Source: JADGNZ01 sp963715895 (GTDB lineage: Bacteria > Acidobacteriota > Thermoanaerobaculia > Gp7-AA8). From it: a stretch of DNA of 64,000 nt. The translations under genes were made by a program, and so were the position numbers. The notes beneath the pieces are model-generated. The model was given only the letters and a program-made list of their open reading frames with translations. It did no database searches and was not told where the DNA came from. The stretch is from contig OY970284.1 of NCBI GenBank assembly GCA_963715895.1, positions 2,108,001 to 2,172,000 on the forward strand, in the 5' to 3' direction. Position 1 is the stretch's first letter; each line of letters opens with the position of its first letter. Positions 52,179 through 61,198 of the stretch are shown here, piece after piece.

Positions 52179-52589
52179 ATGGCGCTTTTTTCATCGAAAG
52201 AGACGACACCACAAGCCCGCGGCGCGGAGCCGCAGGTCTCACACAACGGTACATTTTTCGGTCCGAATGTAACCATCGACGGGACGGTCACCGGATCGGA
52301 ACCGGTCCTGATCGAGGGGACGGTTCGCGGCAAGATCAATCTCAGCGGCGAGCTTCGGATCGGCACGAAGGCGCGCATCGAAGCGACCGTCCATGCCAAG
52401 AACGTGACCGTGGAGGGGAAGCTCACGGGCGACGTCTCCGCCGATGATCGCGTCGAGCTCGTGGCCAGCGCCACCGTCGACGGGAACATCAAGGCGCCGA
52501 AGATTGTCGTGGCCGAGGGCGCGCGGTTCCGTGGATCGGTGGATATGGGATCGGCGAAACCGGCGGCGGAGACGACTGCGAAGAAGTAA
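52179..52589 (+). CDS. Bactofilin
   Basis: A 136-aa polymer-forming cytoskeletal protein. A flexible N-terminus is followed by the right-handed beta-helix bactofilin core (about 25-120), seen as repeated G-x-V-x-G-x-I/V turns (IDGTVTGSEPVLIEGTVRGKINL, VEGKLTGDV). A short Lys/Ala-rich tail ends it. ATG52179 is chosen because the earlier frame runs through repeats; the ribosome site is weak. Bactofilins assemble on the inner membrane without nucleotides. Confidence 0.9.
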   Translation: MALFSSKETTPQARGAEPQVSHNGTFFGPNVTIDGTVTGSEPVLIEGTVRGKINLSGELRIGTKARIEATVHAKNVTVEGKLTGDVSADDRVELVASATVDGNIKAPKIVVAEGARFRGSVDMGSAKPAAETTAKK

Positions 52590-52591
52590 GT

Positions 52592-52915
52592 TCTCGGTTA
52601 TCGGTTATCGGTTATCGGTTATCGGTTATCGGTTATCGGTTATCGGTTGTCGGTTGTCGGTTGTCGGTTGTCGGTTGTCGGTTGTCGGTTGTCGGTTATC
52701 GGTTATCGGTTTTCCGGTTTTCCGGTTGTTCCGGTACCTCGGGAGTCTGGCAACCTAGCAACTTAGCAACCCGACAACCGATAACCGACAACCGATAACC
52801 GAACAACCGACAACCGATAACCGACAACCGATAACCGACAACCGATAACCCGGTACCTCGGGAGCTTGACAACCTAGCAACCCGATAACCGACAACCGAT
52901 AACCGACAACCCGTT
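52592..52915. repeat. Large heptamer inverted repeat (CGGTTAT/CGGTTGT)n
   Basis: The left arm holds about 16 tandem 7-bp units: seven CGGTTAT, seven CGGTTGT, then two CGGTTAT (52592-52709). The right side holds complements (ACAACCG/ATAACCG) from about 52772 to 52915, interrupted twice by CGGTACCTCGGGAG followed by CAACCTAGCAAC. The transcript could form a hairpin over 300 nt long. It fills the 356-bp gap between bactofilin and aldehyde dehydrogenase genes. Confidence 0.85.
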
Positions 52916-52945
52916 AACCAGAAATCAAACATCCCGGAGGAACCT

Positions 52946-54451
52946 ATGCCCCTGCGCGAAACGCGCGGCTACAAAAACTACATCGACGGCCAGTGGGTTG
53001 CGTCATCGAGCGGCGAGACGTTCGAGAACAGGAATCCGGCCGATGGCGATGACCTCATCGGAACGTTTCAGGAGTCGAACGCGGACGATCTGAATGCGGC
53101 GGTCGATGCCGCGGACCGGGCCTTTCAGGCGTGGCGGCTCACCCCCGCGCCGCTCCGCGCCGACTATCTCTACGCGGTCGGCAACATCCTCAAGCGGGAT
53201 AAGGAAGCGATCGCCCGCGAGATGACGCGCGAGATGGGGAAGGTGCTTCAGGAGACGCGCGGCGATGTGCAGGAAGCGATCGACATGGCCTTCCTGATGG
53301 CCGGCGAGGGTCGCCGCCTCCATGGCGTGACCACCCCTTCCGAGCTCCCGAACAAGTTCAACATGGCCGTGCGCATGCCCCTGGGCGTGGCCGGGCTGAT
53401 CACGCCGTGGAACTTTCCGATGGCCATTCCGGCGTGGAAGGGGATGGCCGCGCTGATCTGCGGCAACACGGTGGTGATCAAGCCGGCATCGCAGACGCCG
53501 CTCTCGGTGGTCATGCTTGCCGAGGCGTTCGAAGAGGCGGGACTGCCGAAGGGCGTCTGGAACGTGGTGACCGGCGGCGGTAAAGCGGTCGGCGAGCCGA
53601 TGCTGAAACACCCGAAGGTGGCGGTGATCTCCTTCACCGGATCGACCGACGTCGGCCGCGAAATCTCCGTCGCCTGCGCGCCGCAGTTCAAGCATGTCCA
53701 CCTCGAGATGGGCGGCAAGAACGTCATCCTGGTGATGGATGACGCGGACGTCGATCTCGCGGTCGACGGCGCGCTGTGGGGTGCGTTCGGCACTGCCGGT
53801 CAGCGCTGCACGGCGGCGTCGCGCATCGTGGCCCATCAGAAAATCTATGCTGAATTCGTGGAGAAGCTCTCGGCGCGCGCGAAGGCGCTGCGCGTCGGCA
53901 ACGGCCTCGATCCGCAGATCGATATGGGGCCGAACATCTCCGCGTCGCAGATCGACACGATCGCGAAGTACGTGAAGATCGGCAAGGACGAAGGGGCGAC
54001 CGTCACCGCCGGCGGTGCGGCGCTGACCGGCGGCGGCTACGGCAAGGGTCACTTCCATCAGCCCACCGTCTTCGCCGACGTCACTCCCGATATGCGGATC
54101 GCGCAGGAGGAGATCTTCGGACCGGTGACGGCGGTGATGCGCTGCGGCTCGCTCGAGGAGGCCATCGACATCGGCAACGGTGTGAAGTACGGCCTGTCGT
54201 CGTCGATCTACACGCGCGACATCAACAAGGCCTTCGTGGCCATGCGCGACATGTACACCGGGATCTTCTATGTCAATGCCCCGACCATCGGCGCCGAGGT
54301 CCATCTGCCGTTCGGCGGCACGAAGCAGACCGGCAACGGCCATCGGGAAGCCGGCATCGCCGGCATCGACGTCTTCAGCGAATGGAAGTCGATCTACGTC
54401 GACTACTCGGGGGCGCTGCAGCGGGCGCAGATCGATACGGAAGAGGTGTAG
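52946..54451 (+). CDS. NAD(P)-dependent aldehyde dehydrogenase
   Basis: A 501-aa ALDH. PWNFPMAIPAWK cofactor-site motif, FTGSTDVGR, catalytic Glu in LEMGGKN and catalytic Cys in GQRCTAAS. The C-terminal sequence PTIGAEVHLPFGGTKQTGNGHREAG resembles enzymes acting on semialdehydes of amino-acid breakdown (ALDH7-like), but the substrate is not settled by sequence. ATG52946 has GGAGGAAC upstream. Monocistronic, between two repeat elements. Confidence 0.9.
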   Translation: MPLRETRGYKNYIDGQWVASSSGETFENRNPADGDDLIGTFQESNADDLNAAVDAADRAFQAWRLTPAPLRADYLYAVGNILKRDKEAIAREMTREMGKVLQETRGDVQEAIDMAFLMAGEGRRLHGVTTPSELPNKFNMAVRMPLGVAGLITPWNFPMAIPAWKGMAALICGNTVVIKPASQTPLSVVMLAEAFEEAGLPKGVWNVVTGGGKAVGEPMLKHPKVAVISFTGSTDVGREISVACAPQFKHVHLEMGGKNVILVMDDADVDLAVDGALWGAFGTAGQRCTAASRIVAHQKIYAEFVEKLSARAKALRVGNGLDPQIDMGPNISASQIDTIAKYVKIGKDEGATVTAGGAALTGGGYGKGHFHQPTVFADVTPDMRIAQEEIFGPVTAVMRCGSLEEAIDIGNGVKYGLSSSIYTRDINKAFVAMRDMYTGIFYVNAPTIGAEVHLPFGGTKQTGNGHREAGIAGIDVFSEWKSIYVDYSGALQRAQIDTEEV

Positions 54452-54522
54452 GAACGGGTTGCTGGGTCGCGTAGCGTCCGGAACCCTTGTAACACGTAGT
54501 AGATGATCCAATAGGGAGACCA

Positions 54523-54631
54523 ATGTGGCACAGACACTCTTGTCTGTGCCGGGTCTCGCAACGACTTAGATCGCAAGCCCTCATGGTAGGCGGCTCCGGC
54601 CGGGGCACAGACAAGAGTGTCTGTGCCACAT
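54523..54631. repeat. Inverted repeat, TGGCACAGACACTCTTG module
   Basis: Arms 54523-54550 and 54604-54631 pair perfectly over 28 bp with a 53-nt loop. Each arm itself contains an 8-bp palindrome (CACAGACA...TGTCTGTG). The same arm occurs at 24471-24498 and 26382-26409. Confidence 0.8.
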
Positions 54632-54680
54632 GGGTCCCTGCTCGAGGCGGCACACTGCCGGATGCTCTAAACTCCGCGCG

Positions 54681-56021
54681 ATGAAAACGATCGCCGGGTT
54701 TCTGCTGCTGCTCGCCTCGGGTTCCGCCTTTGGCCAATCCACCGCCGACACCATCATCGCGCGCGCGCAGCGGAGCGAGCGCGCGTACGAGACGCTGAGC
54801 CACCTCACCGACGACATCGGCGCGCGGCTCACGGGATCGAAAGGGGCGGCGCGGGCCGTGCGTTGGACGACGCAGCAGTTCCGCGAGTGGGGCATCCCGG
54901 TGTCGAACGAGCCTGTGAAGGTGCCGCATTGGGTGCGCGGGCGGGAAGAGGCGCGCCTGCTGTCGCCGGCGGATCAGAACATCGTACTCACGGCCATCGG
55001 CGGCAGCGTGGCCACGCCGCCCTCGGGGATCACGGCGGACGTCGTCGAGGTCGATTCGTTCGATGAGTTGAAAACGCTGGGCACGCAGAAGCTGCGCGGG
55101 AAGATCGTTTTCTACAACAACCCGATGGACATGGATCTCGTGCGCACGCACCGCGCCTTCGAGGCCTACCGCATCGCCGTGGCTTTCCGGGGGGCCGGGG
55201 CCAGCAGGGCCGCGGAGTATGGAGCGAAGGCGATCGTGATCCGTTCGGTCGGATCGGCGTCGCTGCGCACGCCGCACACGGGGGCGCTGCACTACGATCC
55301 GAAGCAGCCGAAGATCCCGGCCGCGGCGATGACCGCGGAAGACGCCATGCTGCTGCACCGTCTTCTGGCACGCGGCAAACGCGTGCGGATGCACATGCTG
55401 CTGACGCCGAAGACGCTGCCGGACGTCGAATCCGCCAACGTCATCGCCGAGATCCGGGGGAGCGAGAAGCCGGAAGAGATCGTCCTCATCGGCGCCCATC
55501 TCGATTCGTGGGACCTGGCCACCGGCGCGATCGACGACGGATCGGGCGTGGCCATGGTGATGGAGACGATGCGGCTGCTGAAGGAGATGAACCTCCGCCC
55601 GCGCCGCACCATCCGTGCTGTCCTGTTCATGAATGAAGAGAACGGTCTCCGGGGCGGTCTGCAGTATGCGAAGGATCACGGGAAAGAGAAGCACCTCGCC
55701 GCGATCGAGACCGATGCCGGCGGCGCGGCGCCGACGGGGTTCACGACGACGCTGAAGGGCGATGCGCTGGCGGCGCTGGAGGGGCGTACGAAGCCGCTGG
55801 CGGCGGTGTCTTCGAACCGTTTCGAGGTGGCCGAGGAGGCCGGAGCGGACATCGGTCCGCTGACGGAAGCCGGCGTGCCCGGTTTCGGTCTGGTCCCGGA
55901 ACCGCTGCACTATTTCGACTACCACCACACCAACGCCGACACGCTGGACAAGGTGGATCCGAAGGAGCTGGCGCAGGACACGGCGGCAATCGCGGCACTG
56001 GCCTGGATCCTGGCGGAGTAA
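54681..56021 (+). CDS. Exported M28-type aminopeptidase with PA domain
   Basis: A 446-aa secreted peptidase starting at ATG54681 with a signal peptide (MKTIAGFLLLLASGSAFG). A PA-like domain (about 130-240) is inserted before the catalytic core. Zinc ligands are those of M28: GAHLDSWD, AIDDGSG, NEENGLRG, TDAGG and a late His pair in DYHHTNADT. Cleaves N-terminal residues or peptides in the periplasm or outside. Confidence 0.87.
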   Translation: MKTIAGFLLLLASGSAFGQSTADTIIARAQRSERAYETLSHLTDDIGARLTGSKGAARAVRWTTQQFREWGIPVSNEPVKVPHWVRGREEARLLSPADQNIVLTAIGGSVATPPSGITADVVEVDSFDELKTLGTQKLRGKIVFYNNPMDMDLVRTHRAFEAYRIAVAFRGAGASRAAEYGAKAIVIRSVGSASLRTPHTGALHYDPKQPKIPAAAMTAEDAMLLHRLLARGKRVRMHMLLTPKTLPDVESANVIAEIRGSEKPEEIVLIGAHLDSWDLATGAIDDGSGVAMVMETMRLLKEMNLRPRRTIRAVLFMNEENGLRGGLQYAKDHGKEKHLAAIETDAGGAAPTGFTTTLKGDALAALEGRTKPLAAVSSNRFEVAEEAGADIGPLTEAGVPGFGLVPEPLHYFDYHHTNADTLDKVDPKELAQDTAAIAALAWILAE

Positions 56022-56027
56022 CGGCTT

Positions 56028-56166
56028 TGCCGCGTTGTCGGTTATCGGTTGTCGGTTCTCCGTTGTCCCTCGATAGTGTCGCGGATTGCGATGCCGCACA
56101 TTCAATCACGCAACACCCGACACCCGATAACCGACAACCGACAACCGATAACGCGCGTAGCGCCAT
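56028..56166. repeat. Heptamer-type inverted repeat
   Basis: CGCGTTGTCGGTTATCGGTT (56031-56050) with complementary ACCGACAACCGATAACGCG (about 56137-56155) and a central spacer. Same family and same GCGTTGTCGG edge as 45541-45631. Confidence 0.75.
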
Positions 56167-56189
56167 CGCAGCCCGCGCGATAATCGCGC

Positions 56190-57464
56190 ATGCGAAACGA
56201 CATCCTCGGCGGCGCGACGACCTTCGTGGCCATGGCCTACATCATCGTCGTCAATCCGGCCATTCTGAAAGCAGCGGGACTTCCGACCGGGGCCAGCACG
56301 GTGGCCACCATCGTCGTGGCGGCGGTCGGCTCGATCCTCATGGGCCTCTACGCGAAGCGGCCGATCGCGGTGGCGCCGTACATGGGGGAGAACGCCTTCA
56401 TCGCCTATGGCCTGGCCGCGCTCGGGATCACCTGGCAGCAGCGGCTCGGCTCCGTCTTCGTCAGCGGTGTGCTATTCCTCATCATCACGCTCATCGGGTT
56501 GCGCGGCTGGCTGGCGAAATCGATCTCACAGAGTCTCAAGTACAGCTTCGCCGCCGGCATCGGCCTCTTTCTGGCCTTCATCGGACTGACGGAGACCGGC
56601 ATCGTCGAGAGCGGGAGCGGGGTGCCGGTGAAGATCGGCAATCTGCACAGCCCGCAGGTACTGCTGGCCATCGGCGGCTTCATCGTGATGATGGCGCTGA
56701 TGCGCCTGCGTGTGCGCGGCGCCATTCTCATCGGGATCGCGGTCACGGCTATCGCCGGGATCCTCCTCGGCTTCGGTCACGCGCCGCGAGCGATTTTGGC
56801 CATGCCGTTCACCGGCGACTACAGCCTTGCCCCGATCGCGCTGCAACTCGACATCCGCGGTGTGCTGCGATTGTCGTTTCTGCCGATTCTGCTCACCCTG
56901 TTTCTCATGAGCTTTCTGGACACCCTCGGCACGCTCGTCGGCGTCGGCGCGGCCGGCGGGATGCTCGACGCCAAAGGAAACTTTCCGGAGATCGAGAAGC
57001 CGATGACGGTCGATGCGGTCTCCTGCTGCATCAGCGGTCTCCTCGGCACATCCACCAGCGGCGCCTACATCGAATCGGCCGTTGGCATACGCGAGGGAGC
57101 ACGGACCGGTGTGGCAGCGATCACGACCGGCCTTCTTTTCGCGCTCTCGCTCTTCTTCATCCCGCTGGTCGAGCCGCTGCAGCAACTACGCTTCGCGTAC
57201 GGACCGGCGCTCATCGCCGTCGGCGCGCTGATGCTCGATGCCGTGCGCAAGATCGACTTCGAAGACCTGACCGAGCTGGTCCCGGCCTTTGCCACCATCG
57301 CCATGATGGTCTTCACCTACAACATCGCCAATGGTCTGACGGCCGGGCTGGTTCTCTATCCGCTGATGAAGCTGCTGGCCGGCAAACCGCGCGACATCAG
57401 CGGCGGGTCGATCGTGCTTGCGGCGCTTTGCGGCATCTACTACATCTTCGGTCTGCCGCATTGA
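56190..57464 (+). CDS. NCS2/AzgA-type purine permease
   Basis: A 424-aa membrane transporter with 12-14 helices. AzgA-subgroup signatures: GATTFVAMAYIIVVNP, GENAFIAYG, SFLDTLGTLVGV and GTSTSGAYIESAVGI. Imports adenine, guanine or hypoxanthine by proton symport in known members. Ends just before a strong terminator. Confidence 0.9.
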   Translation: MRNDILGGATTFVAMAYIIVVNPAILKAAGLPTGASTVATIVVAAVGSILMGLYAKRPIAVAPYMGENAFIAYGLAALGITWQQRLGSVFVSGVLFLIITLIGLRGWLAKSISQSLKYSFAAGIGLFLAFIGLTETGIVESGSGVPVKIGNLHSPQVLLAIGGFIVMMALMRLRVRGAILIGIAVTAIAGILLGFGHAPRAILAMPFTGDYSLAPIALQLDIRGVLRLSFLPILLTLFLMSFLDTLGTLVGVGAAGGMLDAKGNFPEIEKPMTVDAVSCCISGLLGTSTSGAYIESAVGIREGARTGVAAITTGLLFALSLFFIPLVEPLQQLRFAYGPALIAVGALMLDAVRKIDFEDLTELVPAFATIAMMVFTYNIANGLTAGLVLYPLMKLLAGKPRDISGGSIVLAALCGIYYIFGLPH

Positions 57465-57471
57465 GAGATAC

Positions 57472-57506
57472 AAAAAAAAGCCCCGGCCGAAGCCGGGGCT
57501 TTCGTT
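57472..57506. terminator. Bidirectional rho-independent terminator
   Basis: AGCCCCGGC / GCCGGGGCT stem (57479-57500, loop CGAA), preceded by an A8 run (on the minus strand a T8 run) and followed by TTTCGTT. It lies between convergent permease and TonB-receptor genes. Confidence 0.9.
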
Positions 57507-57529
57507 ACAACCGATGTTTTAGCGGGTGA

Positions 57530-60500
57530 CTAGAAGCGCGCGCCGATGGAGTAGAGATACGTGCGCGGGAGCTGGTAGTTGCCGTTCTGCGAGAAGGTCG
57601 TTGGCGTACCGTTGGACTGGCCGAACGTGGAGCTAAGCTGGTAGTTTGCGCCCAGGCTTGCGCAGGTCTTCACGGTGGGGTCGGTGCTCGTGAGCGGTGT
57701 GCCCGTGGGGCACTGGACCGGAGTCGTCGTGAATGGATTGAAAGCCTTCAACGCCGAACTATTCTGATTCGTCAGAACCGTCGTGTTGCCGCTGATCACA
57801 GAGAGGTGATTGAAGACGTTGCGAACCTCTGCCTTCGCAAAGAACGCGAAGTTGTGAATCGGCAACTCGTAGTTGAGAGCAAGATCCGTTGCAGAAATGG
57901 CCTGCCAACGGTCCGCACCACGACCGCCGAAGAAGTAGGTAACGGTCGTCGGGCCAACCTGGTTGCCGGAGACCGCTGCGTACTGGTGAGCCGGATCGCG
58001 CGGGCTTCCGTTGGGGTAGACGTTCGTGTTGCCTGCCGGGCAGAGGGCGATCAGTGCATTGTTCAGCGGGTTCGTCGATCCAGCTGCCGGCGTTGCTCCC
58101 GCAGAGCAGAGCATTTGCGGAGTCATCGTGATCGCGGCAGAGGCCGAGAACGGCGTTCCCGAGTCATAGCGCTGGATCAGGCCGGCGTTGAAATGTCCGA
58201 TCCGCGTCGAGAGGTCGTAGGTTCCGAAAAGGCGGAGCTTGTGGCGTTGGTCGGCAGCGAGATAACCGACCGGGGCGTTCTGTGCGAAGTTCTGGAACTC
58301 CGCAAATGCCACGCTCGTCGAGGCGAAGGTCACCGGACCCGAACCTGACGTCTCGCCTTCCACGTTGCCGGTGAGCTTCGAATAGGTGTAGTTACCGCCC
58401 GCACTGAAGCCGGCCGGGAGTTGGTACTGCCCCTGGAGCTGGACACCCCAGTACTTCCGTTCCGGTACGTCGGAGTTGCCGATGCGGTTGATGTTTGACA
58501 CGGCCTGGGTCACCGGATTGGTGACGACATAGTTACCGGGGACGTCGAACTGCGCGTAGAAATTCTGCCAGTCGCGATTGATGTAATCGGCCCGGAGATA
58601 GCCTCTGCCGATCTGCGTGCCCGCGCCCACGGTGATCTCGCGCAAGCTCGGGGACTTGATGCCGGAAGGATCCAGAAGGGTGTTCAACCCCGGGATGCTG
58701 GCGGTGGCGGCTGTGCGGTTCGTGAATCCGTTGTCAAGGAGCCACTGGAAGGCCTGCTGGAGAGCGACACGCGAGTCCAGATAACCGGTAGCCGGTCCTC
58801 CATAGATGAATGTGAACGACGCTGGATTGCCCGCGGGTGAGGCCGATCCGCCTACGGTCTCGGCGAGACGGCCGACGTAGTTGCCGTAGTTCGCATCGAC
58901 GCGGAGGCGGCCGTTACCGAATACGTCGAAGATGATGCCGAGGCGGGGACTGACGGCGCTGTCCTTGGAGATCCCATGACCGGCGCTGTCGACCGCGTCG
59001 TTCTTGTCATAACGGGCGCCGAGGTTGAAGGTGAGATGCTGATTCAGGTCCCACTTGTCGTTGATGAATTCGGAAGTGGTCTTCAGGTTCGAGCCGAGTG
59101 AGGACAAAGCGATCGGGAACCAAACCCAGCGGTCGCTTGGCCCCAGCGACAACTGCACGGTGCCGTCCGGCATCTGCTTCAGGGCGTTCGTTTGATTCTG
59201 AAAACGGAAGTCAGTGGGCGACTGGTAGTTGTTCGAGAGGCGCTGCTCCGCCCAGTCGTCGTAGCCCACGACCATGTTGTGAGTGCCTAACGACTTCGTG
59301 CCGAGGAAATAACGGCCTTTGAGCTCCCACTCCTTGTTGTTGCGCAGCTCAGCGCCGCAGCTTCCGCAGAAGTAGGGTGCGTTTGCTGTTGCTCCGCCGC
59401 CGGTATTGACGACTTCCAGGATGGGCGTTCCCGCGGCGAGATATGCCGCGCTGGGGTTGGCCTGATGGGCAGGCGTCGAGCCGCCGAAGCCGACGAAAGC
59501 GAAGTACTTCTTGGCCCAGTCGCCTTCGATCAGGAAGTTGTTGGTGATCACGCCGTTGTAGTGCAGGGTCTTGAAGTTATTCGGGTTCTCGATGCCGTTG
59601 GTGTTGACCGAGCGGAGATCGAGGCAGCCGATCTGGCAGTTCTTGTCGGCCTTGACGTCGTTGTTGAGGTAGGACCCGACGATCGAGTGTTTCTCTGTCA
59701 GATTCGCGGTTACTTTGTATTCCTGCCGCGGGTTCGAGCTTGCGATCGTGTACGCGCCGATCGCTGGATCCGGGAGCCCGGGAGGAAGCGCGCGCAATGT
59801 GGATGAGGCCGATGTCTTTGCCTGGCGGCCAGCGACAAAGAACCACAGCCGGTCGCGGATGATGCGGCCACCCAGGGTTTCTTCGTAGGTGTTGTTGGTG
59901 TGCTTGGTCAGTGCGCTCTGGGTGGAGAAGCTCTTGGCCGTCCAGCTTGGATTGTCCAACGAATCGCGGACGGAGCCGCTGAACTCGTTGCCGCCCGACT
60001 TCGTGATCGACGAGACCACGCCGCCGGTGAAACGGCCGAACTCGGCGGAGATGCCGCCAGTGAGGACGGTCGTCTCCTGGATGGCGTCCTCGATGTAGAG
60101 GGCGTGCGGCTGGCCGCGAAGGTTCTCGTTCACGACAGCGCCGTTGACGAGATAGAGATTGTCGTAGGACATGGCGCCGGAAATCGTGTTTCCGTTGACG
60201 CCAGCCGTAACGCCTGGGGAGAGCGCGGCTTGCGCGGCCGGGTTACGTGCGGTTGGCAGTTGGTTGATCGCCGCCTGCTTGTAGTTCGACTGGACCTGCG
60301 GGGTCTCCATGACGGTGGCCTGGTTGGCCGTGACCGTGATGGCCTCGGTGACGGCCGACATCTTCATGTCGGCATCGAGGCGCTGCGTCTCAACGAGCTT
60401 GACCTGCGTGTTCTTGACAATGTCCGTCAGGCCGGACAACGAGAACGTGACTTTGTACGCGCCCGGCGGAATTGCCGGGAAGGAGTAGTCCCCCTCGCCA

Positions 60501-60682
60501 TTCGTCACCGTGGTGCGCGTTCCCTGAAGATTCGGCGACGCGATCGTCACCGTCACTCCGGGGAGATTGGATCCTGCCTGCGTGACCGTTCCGGTCAACG
60601 CACCGGTCGTGCCCTGCGCGAATGCGCCGGCTGCAACCAGAAGTAGCAGGAAGAAACAGATCGTAAATCGTTGTAGCTTCAT
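57530..60682 (-). CDS. Oar-like TonB-dependent outer membrane receptor
   Basis: A 1050-aa outer membrane protein. Signal peptide (residues 1-22, ending AFA), then a carboxypeptidase regulatory-like domain (about 28-108: GALTGTVTQAGSNLPGVTVT...), a plug-like domain (about 120-225: GTVSS-type GGVVSSITKSGGN) and a beta-barrel to the C-terminal aromatic residue (SIGARF). This Oar-type layout is multiplied in Acidobacteriota and Bacteroidota and takes up large substrates; its own is unknown. GAGGAGGAA precedes ATG60682. Confidence 0.9.
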   Translation of the reverse strand: MKLQRFTICFFLLLLVAAGAFAQGTTGALTGTVTQAGSNLPGVTVTIASPNLQGTRTTVTNGEGDYSFPAIPPGAYKVTFSLSGLTDIVKNTQVKLVETQRLDADMKMSAVTEAITVTANQATVMETPQVQSNYKQAAINQLPTARNPAAQAALSPGVTAGVNGNTISGAMSYDNLYLVNGAVVNENLRGQPHALYIEDAIQETTVLTGGISAEFGRFTGGVVSSITKSGGNEFSGSVRDSLDNPSWTAKSFSTQSALTKHTNNTYEETLGGRIIRDRLWFFVAGRQAKTSASSTLRALPPGLPDPAIGAYTIASSNPRQEYKVTANLTEKHSIVGSYLNNDVKADKNCQIGCLDLRSVNTNGIENPNNFKTLHYNGVITNNFLIEGDWAKKYFAFVGFGGSTPAHQANPSAAYLAAGTPILEVVNTGGGATANAPYFCGSCGAELRNNKEWELKGRYFLGTKSLGTHNMVVGYDDWAEQRLSNNYQSPTDFRFQNQTNALKQMPDGTVQLSLGPSDRWVWFPIALSSLGSNLKTTSEFINDKWDLNQHLTFNLGARYDKNDAVDSAGHGISKDSAVSPRLGIIFDVFGNGRLRVDANYGNYVGRLAETVGGSASPAGNPASFTFIYGGPATGYLDSRVALQQAFQWLLDNGFTNRTAATASIPGLNTLLDPSGIKSPSLREITVGAGTQIGRGYLRADYINRDWQNFYAQFDVPGNYVVTNPVTQAVSNINRIGNSDVPERKYWGVQLQGQYQLPAGFSAGGNYTYSKLTGNVEGETSGSGPVTFASTSVAFAEFQNFAQNAPVGYLAADQRHKLRLFGTYDLSTRIGHFNAGLIQRYDSGTPFSASAAITMTPQMLCSAGATPAAGSTNPLNNALIALCPAGNTNVYPNGSPRDPAHQYAAVSGNQVGPTTVTYFFGGRGADRWQAISATDLALNYELPIHNFAFFAKAEVRNVFNHLSVISGNTTVLTNQNSSALKAFNPFTTTPVQCPTGTPLTSTDPTVKTCASLGANYQLSSTFGQSNGTPTTFSQNGNYQLPRTYLYSIGARF

Positions 60683-60754
60683 CTCGCGTTCCTCCTCGAT
60701 TTCCCTACAAAAAAAATACCGTTGGACTGCGCTGATACTGCATAGGCCGAACCT

Positions 60755-60783
60755 ACTTATGCAAACTGACCCTTGGAGTTCAA
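60755..60783 (-). promoter_or_regulatory. Candidate promoter for the TonB-type receptor
   Basis: On the minus strand TTGAAC (60783-60778), a 17-nt gap and ATAAGT (60760-60755). The match is moderate. Start would be about 65 nt upstream of ATG60682. From here to 61075 I see no other feature. Confidence 0.3.
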
Positions 60784-61074
60784 GTTGCTGCTGGATAAGG
60801 ACTTAGTTTTGATGCCGTCGATATTCCGCAAGTGGCTTGATTCAACCGTTTGAACGGCCGCACCGGTTCGCCGCATTGAACGGCTTCCAGTCCGGCGCAG
60901 CCGCGACCGAGAAAAGAACCTTCGGCAGTGTTAACGAACAGCGGACTGCAGAGTTAACGACGTTTGGACCTTGGTTCACCGGCGGTGGACGGCCGACGGT
61001 GACGTACCTCTCCGGGGAAGGCCGCATCCTACGCGCGGAGGCGGCCGGTTGCAAGCGAGACCTTGCGGAAGGGG

Positions 61075-61196
61075 GGTCGGGAGTCGGCGGTCGGGAAGTT
61101 TTCGGTTATCGGTTGTCCGTTATCGGTTGTCACGCGTGGCTGTCGTCTTGTTCCCGACAACTGACAACTGACAACCGACCCCCGACTCCCGACCCC
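61075..61196. repeat. Heptamer-type inverted repeat
   Basis: GGGTCGGGAGTCGG-type and CGGTTATCGGTTGTCCG (61104-61120) face CCGACAAC, TGACAAC and CGACCCC/CGACTCC units to 61196. It abuts the stop of ettA. Confidence 0.7.
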
Positions 61197-61198
61197 CT

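Noticed and set aside
52592..52709. Telomere-like or origin repeat
   Set aside because: The 7-bp units occur at five other intergenic sites as inverted arms, which fits a dispersed element and not a chromosome end or origin; no dnaA-box cluster is visible.
53003..54523. 506-codon open frame on the minus strand
   Set aside because: Antisense to a fully conserved aldehyde dehydrogenase.
54375..56105. 576-codon open frame on the minus strand
   Set aside because: Overlaps the M28 peptidase and the end of the aldehyde dehydrogenase in antisense and runs into repeats.
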